Source: JBDNFP01 sp041689775 (lineage in GTDB: Bacteria; Bacteroidota; Bacteroidia; Cytophagales; Spirosomataceae). From it: a stretch of DNA of 6,863 bases. The notes under the pieces were generated by a model. The model was not told the DNA's origin. It did not search any database and worked only from the letters and a program-made list of their open reading frames with translations. The stretch is taken from assembly GCA_041689775.1 (NCBI GenBank), contig JBDNFP010000432.1:1-6863 (forward strand). The letters are read 5' to 3'. The translations under genes and the position numbers were made by a program. Shown here piece by piece: positions 1 to 6,743 of the stretch (positions are counted from its first letter, which is position 1; each line of letters begins with the position of its first letter).

Positions 1-103
1 TATAACGAGACTTCATGTTATAGAGATAATTGCACTGACAACCAATATAAGTTATAAGTACAATTAAGTTAACCATTCAATCAACAATCTACATTTAACA
101 AGT
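1..103 (+). other. AT-rich leader upstream of the susC-like gene
   Basis: This 103-bp stretch has no gene that I can see and presumably carries the operon promoter. No exact Bacteroidota -7 element (TAnnTTTG) is present. The nearest matches are TAAGTTAT at 48-55, with a TTG at 30-32 upstream but a rather short spacing, and TACATTTA at 90-97, which is too close to the start codon. GTTATA occurs at 17-22 and 51-56, and its reverse complement TATAAC at 1-6, so 1-22 forms a 6-bp inverted repeat. TATAA-G-TTATA at 46-56 is a small palindrome. No Shine-Dalgarno sequence precedes the ATG at 104, which is usual for this phylum. No sigma factor, anti-sigma factor or other regulator gene is in view. Confidence 0.4.
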
Positions 104-3100
104 ATGAGGAAACTAATACCTGTTGTTTTGGGATTTTTGTTCCTTAGCGGACAATTATTTGCCCAAAACACCGTATCAGGCAAAGTGACAGACAGCAATG
201 GTTCGCCTATTCCGGGCACTACTATTGCCGTAAAGTCAGGCACCACCGGTACGACATCCGATCAGAATGGAAGCTACACTCTCGTAGCATCTCCAGCAAA
301 CACCCTGGTTTTTAGCTTTATTGGCTTCGAAACGAAGGAAATTAAAGTTGGTAATCAGACCAATATCAATGTAACCCTTGTATCAGGTATCAATCAACTT
401 AACGAAGTTGTAATCACCGCGCAGGGAATTGAGAGAGATAAGCGTTCGCTTGGCTATTCCGTCCAATCCATCAGTGGAGATGCGGTATCACAACGCTCAG
501 AGCCTAATTTACTCAACACGCTGCAAGGTAAATTAGCTGGCGTTAACATTGGTAGCTCATCTGGATCACCCGGTGCTTCAACGAACATCAACATCCGTGG
601 TATTACTTCTTTCAACGGGAGTAATCAGCCACTGATTGTGGTGGACGGTATCATCTTTAACAACGATACCGACAATACCCAAAATACGCTATTTGGCTCT
701 CAGCCCGCCAACCGTCTGAACGACATCGCTCCCGAGAATATTGAGTCTATCAACATTCTTAAAGGTCCAGCTGCTGCCGTCCTTTATGGTTCAAGAGCTT
801 CCGCTGGTGCAATTGTTATTACCACCAAAACCGGTAAAAATTTGAAGGGTAGGACAGAAGTGACGGTAACTTCATCGTTCAACGTACAAGAAGCTACCGG
901 CCTACCAAAGTTGCAGAATGATTACGGTCAGGGAACTCAAAATAACTTTGTACCTACTTCTTCCGCCTCATGGGGTCCTCGATTTGGTACGCCTGGCTTT
1001 GAAACGGTAACCAACCTTCAAGGAGTAGTGGTACCCTATCAGGCATTCAATAGCCCTTTTGAAGAGTTCTACAAAACAGGAACGATCATGCAAAACGGCG
1101 TAAGTCTGGCCTCGGGAAGTCAGGATGAAAATTATGTTGTTTCGATCAACAATATGATGCAAACCGGTATTATCCCAAACAGTAAGTTTAACCGGACCAA
1201 CGTTTCTATCGGTGGAAACAAGAAATTACAAAACGGAATAAAAGTCGGTGGATCCATGACTTACGTAAAGACTCAACAACGCAATACTACAATGGGAAAT
1301 GGTGGCTCCGCAACCGGACAGCTTACCCGTATCCCACGTTCTTTTGACTTTGCCGGACGTCCCTACCAAAACGAACTGGGTAGAAGTATTTATTACTCAC
1401 CTACCCAAAACCACCCACTTTGGAGTACTGATAACGAATTCCTGAGTTCCAACGTAGACCGCGTGTTTGGCAATCTAAAAATAGGCTATGATGTTACCAA
1501 ATGGTTGAACGTTACGTACAGAGTTACGGCCGATACCTACATGGACCGCCGTAAGCTAACCTTACGCAATGGCTCGTCACGTGCTCCGCAGGGGCAAATT
1601 GTTGAAGACGCTATTTTCAGATCAGAGCTCAATGGTGACTTACTCATCACAGCGCAGAAACGCAATATCCTATTCGAAGGACTTGACGCAACGTTACTAT
1701 TGGGTCAGAACCTGAATCAGCGCGATTTTCAGAACTCTACGGTTAGTGCAGAATCATTGACCATTCCTCGTTTCGACAACGTGAGCAATGGCTCGGTATT
1801 TACTAACTCGGGAGAGTCAAGAACCAAACGTCGTTTGGTAGGTCACTACGGACAGCTTTCATTGGGTTATAACCAATACTTATTTCTCGAGCTTTCGGCT
1901 CGGATAGACAAGTCTTCAACGCTACCGAAAGGGAATAACGCCTACTTCTATCCCTCGGCAGCTGTAAGTTTTGTGGCAAGCGAAGCCTTAAAGATCGAAT
2001 CGGAAATCTTATCCTACGCCAAAGTACGGGCTAGTGCCGCCCGGGTAGGTCGCGATGCTGATCCCTATTTATTACAGTCAGTATTTGTAAAATCAGGCTA
2101 CGGCAACAACGTGGGTAGCGTAACATTCCCACTTGCGGTTGGTGGTGCCAGCATTCCTGGTTTTACTCCCGCAACCCGTATTGGTAGCAATAACCTGACT
2201 CCTGAGTTTGTGACCTCCTATGAGGTAGGACTAAACCTTGGATTCTTCAAAAACCGCTTGGGATTAGACGTTGGCTATTTTGATACCAGAAGCACAAATC
2301 AGATCTTCAACGTAGCTGTATCTAACTCATCCGGATTTGATACCCGGACAACCAATATTGGTGAAATGACCAACAGAGGTTTTGAAGGGGTATTAACCGC
2401 AACGGTATTAAAATCAGGCTCATTCAAATGGGATATTGCGGCAAACTATACGCGCATTAGAAACAATGTAGTATCGATTGCCCCCGGAGTTAGTAATTCC
2501 ACTATCGCTGGTAACTCTTTCATTGGTATAGCACCTTCTATTAAGGAAGGCTCTCCGTACGGAGTAATTATCGGTAGCCAAAACCAAAGAAATGAGAATG
2601 GTGACCTGCTAGTTAACCCATTAACCGGAGGCTTACTGCCCGCAACGCCCAACCAGGTGATTGCCAATGTGCAGCCTAACTGGATTGGTGGTCTTTCTAA
2701 TACGTTTAGCTACAAAGGATTAAACTTGAATATCCTGTTGGATACTCGTCAGGGTGGTCAAATCTACTCTTTTGGTATGGTGGATCTTCGGTCCGGTGGA
2801 CAATTTGGTTTCACGGGTGTAGATCGAGATTTACCCCGTGTTTTGCCCGGTGTGATACGCAATGCTGATGGTAGTTTTGTGCCAAATAATATCCAATTAC
2901 CAGCCCAAACGTATTGGGGTGCTTTGGGTGGCTTAGCCTCTGAGGGCGCTGTTTATGATGCAACGGTTTACCGCCTGAGAGAGATTTCACTTAGCTATGC
3001 TTTGCCTACCAACCTACTGCGTAATACTCCTTTTGGTGCCGCTTCTCTTGGCATTAGCGCGCGGAATCTGTTCTTCTTCGCTCCTGGCTTCCCCGGCGAT

Positions 3101-3202
3101 CCTGAGGTAAATACCCAGGGTGCAGGTAACATTCAGGGAATGGACCTAAGCGGTGCGCCACAGACGAAAAATTACGGAGTTAATTTGAGATTCTCATTCT
3201 AA
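104..3202 (+). CDS. SusC/RagA-family TonB-linked outer membrane receptor
   Basis: This 1032-residue protein should be the outer membrane beta-barrel that imports a nutrient with energy from TonB-ExbBD, working with the SusD-like lipoprotein encoded next. Residues 1-20 are a signal peptide with likely cleavage at LFA/QN. Residues about 22-95 form a carboxypeptidase-regulatory-like beta-sandwich (SGKVTDSNGSPIPGTTI). A TonB-box-like NEVVITA lies at 100-106 and the plug domain at about 113-240. The plug ends in the SusC signature around 207-243 (PENIESINILKGPAAAVLYG, then SRASAGAIVITT). The rest is the barrel, with a late ARNLFFF...PGDPE motif and a C-terminal strand ending NYGVNLRFSF, as expected for BAM-inserted proteins. 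No N-terminal STN domain is present, so control through a FecR/ECF-sigma pair is not suggested. Length and ends look intact. Family assignment is secure, but the substrate cannot be read from the sequence. Confidence 0.96.
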   Translation: MRKLIPVVLGFLFLSGQLFAQNTVSGKVTDSNGSPIPGTTIAVKSGTTGTTSDQNGSYTLVASPANTLVFSFIGFETKEIKVGNQTNINVTLVSGINQLNEVVITAQGIERDKRSLGYSVQSISGDAVSQRSEPNLLNTLQGKLAGVNIGSSSGSPGASTNINIRGITSFNGSNQPLIVVDGIIFNNDTDNTQNTLFGSQPANRLNDIAPENIESINILKGPAAAVLYGSRASAGAIVITTKTGKNLKGRTEVTVTSSFNVQEATGLPKLQNDYGQGTQNNFVPTSSASWGPRFGTPGFETVTNLQGVVVPYQAFNSPFEEFYKTGTIMQNGVSLASGSQDENYVVSINNMMQTGIIPNSKFNRTNVSIGGNKKLQNGIKVGGSMTYVKTQQRNTTMGNGGSATGQLTRIPRSFDFAGRPYQNELGRSIYYSPTQNHPLWSTDNEFLSSNVDRVFGNLKIGYDVTKWLNVTYRVTADTYMDRRKLTLRNGSSRAPQGQIVEDAIFRSELNGDLLITAQKRNILFEGLDATLLLGQNLNQRDFQNSTVSAESLTIPRFDNVSNGSVFTNSGESRTKRRLVGHYGQLSLGYNQYLFLELSARIDKSSTLPKGNNAYFYPSAAVSFVASEALKIESEILSYAKVRASAARVGRDADPYLLQSVFVKSGYGNNVGSVTFPLAVGGASIPGFTPATRIGSNNLTPEFVTSYEVGLNLGFFKNRLGLDVGYFDTRSTNQIFNVAVSNSSGFDTRTTNIGEMTNRGFEGVLTATVLKSGSFKWDIAANYTRIRNNVVSIAPGVSNSTIAGNSFIGIAPSIKEGSPYGVIIGSQNQRNENGDLLVNPLTGGLLPATPNQVIANVQPNWIGGLSNTFSYKGLNLNILLDTRQGGQIYSFGMVDLRSGGQFGFTGVDRDLPRVLPGVIRNADGSFVPNNIQLPAQTYWGALGGLASEGAVYDATVYRLREISLSYALPTNLLRNTPFGAASLGISARNLFFFAPGFPGDPEVNTQGAGNIQGMDLSGAPQTKNYGVNLRFSF

Positions 3203-3219
3203 TATAAAGCTTAGATTCT

Positions 3220-4668
3220 ATGAAAAAAATAATCTGTTGCCTCACGGCAGCTCTGCTTTTTACAGCATCGTCGTGCAGCAATTTTCTGGACATAAACGAA
3301 ACCCCAAACAACCCCACCAGCGTAACACCTGATGTACTGTTGCCAACGGGACTCGTAGGAACTGCCTTTGCTAATAACAATGAATTAAATCGCTTTGCCT
3401 CCACCGTTATGAGTGTGACGGCTGGTGCAGCGGGTAGTCCGGCGGCCTATGATATTTACAATACTAATGGAGCCGACTTCGGTAACCAGTGGCGATTTGA
3501 AATATACAATGGCGCCTTAATCTCATACAATGAGCTTATCAAAGCGGCGGATGCCATCGGTGCCAAGCCCTACTCGGGTGTAGCTAAAATCATGAAAGCC
3601 TACACCTTTTCTGTTGCTACGGACGTGTGGGGTGATGTACCCTACTCGGATGCCTTGAAAGGTGACGCCAGTCCCCAGCCTTTGGTCGACCGGCAGGAAG
3701 ATATCTACAAGGGTACGGCTCAAATTCAAAGTATTTTCGATTTAGTGCGTGAAGGTATGGCCGATCTGGACGTGCCTTCTAACATAAAGCCAGGTGTGGA
3801 CGATGTGATATACGGTGGAAATTTGACCAATTGGAAAAAGGCAGGTAATACACTTCTATTGAAACTTGCCAATACCATATCAAGAAAAGAACCCGCACTT
3901 GCCAAGCAAGTGATTGATCAGGTAATTGCCAACGGAAACTTTATTACTTCCAATGCAGAAAACCTGGGCGTAAAGTTTGGATCTTCGGTTGGTAGCCGGT
4001 CACCCGTGTATGAGTGGACTTACGTAAGTCTTTTCCAAAATGACTTGATCATCAGCACTCGCTTTGTAAATCTTCTGCAAGGCACCGACGATCCTCGTTT
4101 GGATAAATTTGTGACAAAGCCCAATGGCAACTTCGTAACGGTTGACAACGGTTTTCGTGGTACTTTGCCTCAGCCTCAGTCGACCTGGTCGCGGTTTAGT
4201 GCCTATGTTACAGGAGCTGGCGGCGAAGGCCCTATTCGGTTATTGACTAACTCACAACGGGCGTTTATTCTGGCTGAATCGGCGGTAACCCTTGGTACCG
4301 CAGGTGATGCTCAGGCATTATACCAGGATGGTATTCGGGCTTCGATGCAATTAGCCGGAGTTGCTGCCGCTGACATTACTACCTATTTCACCAGTAACCC
4401 CAATGAAGTAACTTTAACGGGAACCAATGATGAAAAAGTGCAGAAAATTATCCGTCAGAAGTATATCTCTTGGTATGGTAACGGCCTCGAACAGTGGAAT
4501 GACTGGCGCAGAACCGGCTATCCGGTTTTAACTCCTCACCAAAACGTGGTGGGTATCGACGGAACCCGTCCGGTACGTGCACAATATATAGACCAGGAGA
4601 TTTCTCGTAATCCAAATTTCACCCCTAACATTCAGCCCAATGTTAGAGTGTGGTGGGATATTGACTAA
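3220..4668 (+). CDS. SusD/RagB-family nutrient-binding outer membrane lipoprotein (SusD-like_2 type)
   Basis: This 482-residue protein is the probable surface lid and ligand-binding partner of the upstream SusC-like barrel. The N-terminus is a lipoprotein signal with the lipobox at TASSC, so Cys19 is the likely lipidated residue, followed by SNFLDIN. Hallmarks of the SusD-like_2 branch are AYTFSVATDVWGDVPYSDAL (127-146), DPRLDKF (291-297), an alpha-helical TPR-like block AFILAESAVTLG...ALYQDGIRASM (348-376), YISWYGNGLEQWNDWRRTGY (415-434) and the C-terminal VWWD. The gene begins 17 nt after the susC stop and no Shine-Dalgarno site is evident. The ATG at 3220 is chosen because it gives a complete MKK-type signal peptide. 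The gene looks intact. Proteins of this branch are often not tied to glycan loci, so a peptide or other small ligand is as plausible as a sugar; that part is inference. Confidence 0.94.
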   Translation: MKKIICCLTAALLFTASSCSNFLDINETPNNPTSVTPDVLLPTGLVGTAFANNNELNRFASTVMSVTAGAAGSPAAYDIYNTNGADFGNQWRFEIYNGALISYNELIKAADAIGAKPYSGVAKIMKAYTFSVATDVWGDVPYSDALKGDASPQPLVDRQEDIYKGTAQIQSIFDLVREGMADLDVPSNIKPGVDDVIYGGNLTNWKKAGNTLLLKLANTISRKEPALAKQVIDQVIANGNFITSNAENLGVKFGSSVGSRSPVYEWTYVSLFQNDLIISTRFVNLLQGTDDPRLDKFVTKPNGNFVTVDNGFRGTLPQPQSTWSRFSAYVTGAGGEGPIRLLTNSQRAFILAESAVTLGTAGDAQALYQDGIRASMQLAGVAAADITTYFTSNPNEVTLTGTNDEKVQKIIRQKYISWYGNGLEQWNDWRRTGYPVLTPHQNVVGIDGTRPVRAQYIDQEISRNPNFTPNIQPNVRVWWDID

Positions 4669-4688
4669 ACTATTAAAAAGAAATTACT

Positions 4689-5177
4689 ATGAAAAAAATA
4701 GCGAATCTGGTAGGCTTGTTCCTGGCCATGATAGTAGTCACTTCCTGCGAGAATGATTACGGTGTATTCAATAGCGATAATCTTGCGCCAATTCCAGTTA
4801 CGTTCTCCAACGCTACAACTTACGGGTTTGATCCATTTACCCGGATTTCACTTGCGGGTGATCGAGTGATTCGATTTGAATTATCAATCCCGGAAACTTC
4901 GGGGCGTACCATTCGGGAGGTAACCAAAGTTGCGGCAGGCGCGAGCGCAATCAATATCGGCACTTTGAATACTGGCCCCAACTACGTGGCAGCACCTATT
5001 CAGGGTAATGGTACCAAGGCGACTTTCTCAACAACTGTTGCTGAGTTCCAGACCAAGCGCCGCACGGCCACTACCCCGGTACTTGCCGGACAAGAGTTAG
5101 CGTTTATCTTCTTGGTAACCCTCGATGATAATACTCAGATTGTAACCCAACGAGTTAGGGCGTCTATCACCCCCTAA
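4689..5177 (+). CDS. small lipoprotein of unrecognised family, third gene of the SusCD operon
   Basis: I do not recognise the family of this 162-residue protein. It starts with a lipoprotein signal (MKKIANLVGLFLAMIVVTSC), so Cys20 is the probable lipid anchor. The mature N-terminus CENDYG is acidic, resembling the acidic signals that in some Bacteroidota send lipoproteins to the cell surface. The remainder, about residues 33-162, has alternating hydrophobic positions typical of one all-beta, Ig-like sandwich, with likely strands near VIRFELSIP (60-68), ATFSTTV (111-117), ELAFIFLVTL (136-145) and TQIVTQRVRASI (149-160). No catalytic motif is visible. It lies 20 nt after the susD-like gene and is almost certainly co-transcribed, which suggests an accessory role in ligand binding, much as extra surface lipoproteins serve in Sus-type loci. 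That role is inferred. Its last seven sense codons and stop lie in the 37-bp repeat. Confidence 0.85.
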   Translation: MKKIANLVGLFLAMIVVTSCENDYGVFNSDNLAPIPVTFSNATTYGFDPFTRISLAGDRVIRFELSIPETSGRTIREVTKVAAGASAINIGTLNTGPNYVAAPIQGNGTKATFSTTVAEFQTKRRTATTPVLAGQELAFIFLVTLDDNTQIVTQRVRASITP

Positions 5178-5180
5178 TCG
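5151..5180 (+). other. potential stem-loop spanning the lipoprotein stop codon
   Basis: TTAGGG at 5155-5160 is complementary to CCCTAA at 5172-5177, leaving an 11-nt loop. The stem can be extended by CGA (5151-5153) pairing with TCG (5178-5180) if G5154 bulges out, giving nine pairs. The 3' arm contains the TAA stop codon. No U-tract follows, so it is not a standard intrinsic terminator. It could protect the 3' end of the mRNA or be incidental. Confidence 0.45.
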
Positions 5181-5190
5181 TATCAAGGTC
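5154..5190 (+). repeat. 37-bp direct repeat, copy 1 (covers the lipoprotein gene's stop codon)
   Basis: This 37-bp stretch is identical to 5228-5264. It runs from the codon for Val156 of the small lipoprotein through its TAA (5175-5177) and 13 bp beyond. The two copies are separated by exactly 37 bp (5191-5227), giving a 74-bp period. The flanking bases differ on both sides, so 37 bp is the full extent of identity. Confidence 0.95.
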
Positions 5191-5227
5191 TCGTAGCATC
5201 TGTTCTTTTGTTTAGGGTATGAATAAT

Positions 5228-5264
5228 GTTAGGGCGTCTATCACCCCCTAATCGTATCAAGGTC
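5228..5264 (+). repeat. 37-bp direct repeat, copy 2 (intergenic)
   Basis: This is a perfect second copy of 5154-5190, lying in the noncoding gap between the lipoprotein gene and the terminator. It repeats the codons for VRASITP and the TAA, preceded in frame by ATG AAT AAT (5219-5227), so a ten-codon reading frame MNNVRASITP exists. I see no evidence that it is translated. The TTAGGG/CCCTAA hairpin core is retained at 5229-5251, but without the extra CGA/TCG pairs of copy 1. The arrangement fits a 1.5-copy tandem duplication of a 74-bp unit. Confidence 0.95.
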
Positions 5265-5277
5265 AGCAATTATAAAT

Positions 5278-5310
5278 AAAAAAAGCGCCTCCGGTTGGGG
5301 GCGCTTTTTT
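5278..5310. terminator. bidirectional rho-independent terminator
   Basis: An A-tract (5278-5284) precedes the stem GCGCCTCC (5285-5292), a GGTT loop (5293-5296), the complementary arm GGGGGCGC (5297-5304, with one G-T wobble) and six T residues (5305-5310). The A- and T-tracts mirror each other, so the hairpin has a U-tract in either direction. It lies between the plus-strand operon ending at 5177 and the minus-strand hydrolase gene ending at 5349, and should end transcription of both. Confidence 0.9.
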
Positions 5311-5348
5311 CATGCCTTCTACATCATAGGCAAAAACATATTATGACA

Positions 5349-6668
5349 TTACTTGATCAATGGGTGCTTGTCAAGGTAATCAACCGTCAACTGACTTAGT
5401 GTTTTTACACCCAATAACATGCCACTGTCATCAATATAAAAATCGGGAGTATGGTGAGGAGCTGCTTCTGAAACCTTTTTACCCTTTGGCATACCCCCCA
5501 AGAAGAAGAAAAACCCTGGTATTTTCTTCTGGAAAAATGAGAAGTCTTCGGCCCCCGTATGCGCCGGAGTTAATATAACATTACTCTTACCAGCTACTGC
5601 TTCCAACGTGGGCAGCACATCCTGGGTTAAAGCCGGATCATTGTAGGTTACGGGATACATCACATCGATCTTGACTTCCGCCGTGGCCCCGGCACTCTCG
5701 GCGATTTTTGTTGCCACCTGCCTAATGCGTTCGTGGACCTGAGTGTGCATACTTTCGTCCAATGTCCTGATAGTACCAATCATCTTTACCTCTTCGGGAA
5801 TAATATTTTCACGTATTCCTCCGTGAATTGCCCCGATGGTCACTACTGCGGCCGCCTGCGTCAAATCGAGACTACGACTAACAATCGTTTGCAAGCCCGT
5901 AATAATCTGGGCCGACGTAACGATCGGGTCCACCCCAGCCCAGGGGTAAGCCCCGTGGGTTTGCTTCCCCTTTACGGTTATGGCCAGTTGATCCACCGCG
6001 GCCAAGGTACCACCGGGACGGTATTTTATTTGGCCTACCTCCGTTTGTGAGTTAATGTGTAATCCGAAAATCACATCAACCTTAGGATTTTCTAAAACAC
6101 CTTCCTTCACCATTAGTTTCGCGCCGCCCTGCTCCCCTGCCGGGGCTCCTTCTTCCGCCGGTTGAAAAATAAATTTGACGCTTCCCTTCAAATCCTGCTT
6201 CATGCCAGCGAGCACTTCGGCCACACCCATCAATATGGCCACGTGGGTATCGTGCCCGCAGGCATGCATCACTCCCGTTTGTTGCCCGTTATACTCGGTA
6301 GTTACCGTAGATTTAAACGGAACATCAACCCGCTCGGTCACCGGCAAACCGTCCATATCGGCTCTTAATGCCACCACAGGGCCCGGTTTTCCACCTTTTA
6401 GCAAACCGACTACCCCGGTATGAGCTACTCCCGTCTGGACCTCCATTCCTAGCGCCCGCAGGTGGTCGGCAATAATCTTGGAAGTTCTGAACTCCCGGTT
6501 CCCTAATTCCGGATTTTGGTGGAAATCGTGCCGCCAATTAATCACCTTTGTATCCATTAGCTCAGATTTTTTTTTAATTTTTTCTTGAATTAGGCTTTGC
6601 CCAAAGGAAAAGTTAAAAACAGTGGAAATAGCAAACAAACCGCTCAAAAAAATGCATTTTACACTCAT
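5349..6668 (-). CDS. exported M20D-family metallo-amidohydrolase (N-acyl amino acid hydrolase / carboxypeptidase-like)
   Basis: This 439-residue enzyme should hydrolyse an amide bond such as that of an N-acyl amino acid, amino acid conjugate or small peptide, using a two-metal centre. By analogy with plant auxin-conjugate hydrolases and other M20D members, the ligands are Cys137 and His139 (MHACGHDTH), Glu173 (QPAEEG, with Glu172 the likely catalytic base), His204 (GLHIN) and His406 (HHTPDF). All are present. Other family motifs are LRADMDGLPV (101-110), the dimerisation-domain THGAYPWAGVDPI (237-249), ENIIPEEV (287-294) and TGAEDFSFF (371-379). Residues 1-23 look like a Sec signal peptide cut near FSFG/QS, with no lipobox, so a periplasmic or secreted location is likely. 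The ATG at 6668 is chosen because it preserves that signal; the next Met is residue 38. A run of nine A on the coding strand encodes Lys32-34. Exact substrate is unknown. Confidence 0.93.
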   Translation of the reverse strand: MSVKCIFLSGLFAISTVFNFSFGQSLIQEKIKKKSELMDTKVINWRHDFHQNPELGNREFRTSKIIADHLRALGMEVQTGVAHTGVVGLLKGGKPGPVVALRADMDGLPVTERVDVPFKSTVTTEYNGQQTGVMHACGHDTHVAILMGVAEVLAGMKQDLKGSVKFIFQPAEEGAPAGEQGGAKLMVKEGVLENPKVDVIFGLHINSQTEVGQIKYRPGGTLAAVDQLAITVKGKQTHGAYPWAGVDPIVTSAQIITGLQTIVSRSLDLTQAAAVVTIGAIHGGIRENIIPEEVKMIGTIRTLDESMHTQVHERIRQVATKIAESAGATAEVKIDVMYPVTYNDPALTQDVLPTLEAVAGKSNVILTPAHTGAEDFSFFQKKIPGFFFFLGGMPKGKKVSEAAPHHTPDFYIDDSGMLLGVKTLSQLTVDYLDKHPLIK

Positions 6669-6743
6669 TTTAGTTGCTTAGATTAAGGTTTTTTTAGAAT
6701 AATTACTTAGATGTTAATTCATTTATTATAGGACTTTCGCAAA
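6669..6743 (-). other. upstream region of the M20 hydrolase gene
   Basis: This AT-rich 75 bp, read on the minus strand, leads into the ATG at 6668. There is no exact TAnnTTTG element and no convincing Shine-Dalgarno sequence. A TATAAT hexamer lies on the minus strand at 6725-6730, but no well-spaced -35 partner is evident. The palindrome TTCGC-AAATCAT-GCGAA (6736-6752) overlaps the right side of this region. The promoter cannot be placed with confidence. Confidence 0.3.

Noticed and set aside
90..97. TACATTTA as a 7/8 match to the Bacteroidota -7 promoter element
   Set aside because: It lies 6 bp before the start codon, which would force an essentially leaderless transcript, and no -33 partner sits at the right distance.
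2446..2667. 73-residue minus-strand open frame inside the susC-like gene
   Set aside because: It is antisense to conserved barrel sequence, with no signal, domain or ribosome-binding support.
5191..5227. Spacer between the repeats as a remnant of a second lipoprotein gene copy
   Set aside because: In the frame leading into repeat copy 2 there is a TAG at 5213-5215, and the spacer does not resemble the coding sequence preceding copy 1.
5154..5264. Repeat-spacer-repeat pattern of 37-37-37 bp resembling a minimal CRISPR array
   Set aside because: There are only two repeats, the first is partly protein-coding, and no cas gene or further repeats are present. A local duplication explains it better.
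5733..6050. 105-residue plus-strand open frame inside the M20 gene
   Set aside because: It is antisense to a complete gene with all catalytic motifs, and its translation is rich in Cys, His and Tyr with no recognisable domain, so it is a shadow of the real gene.
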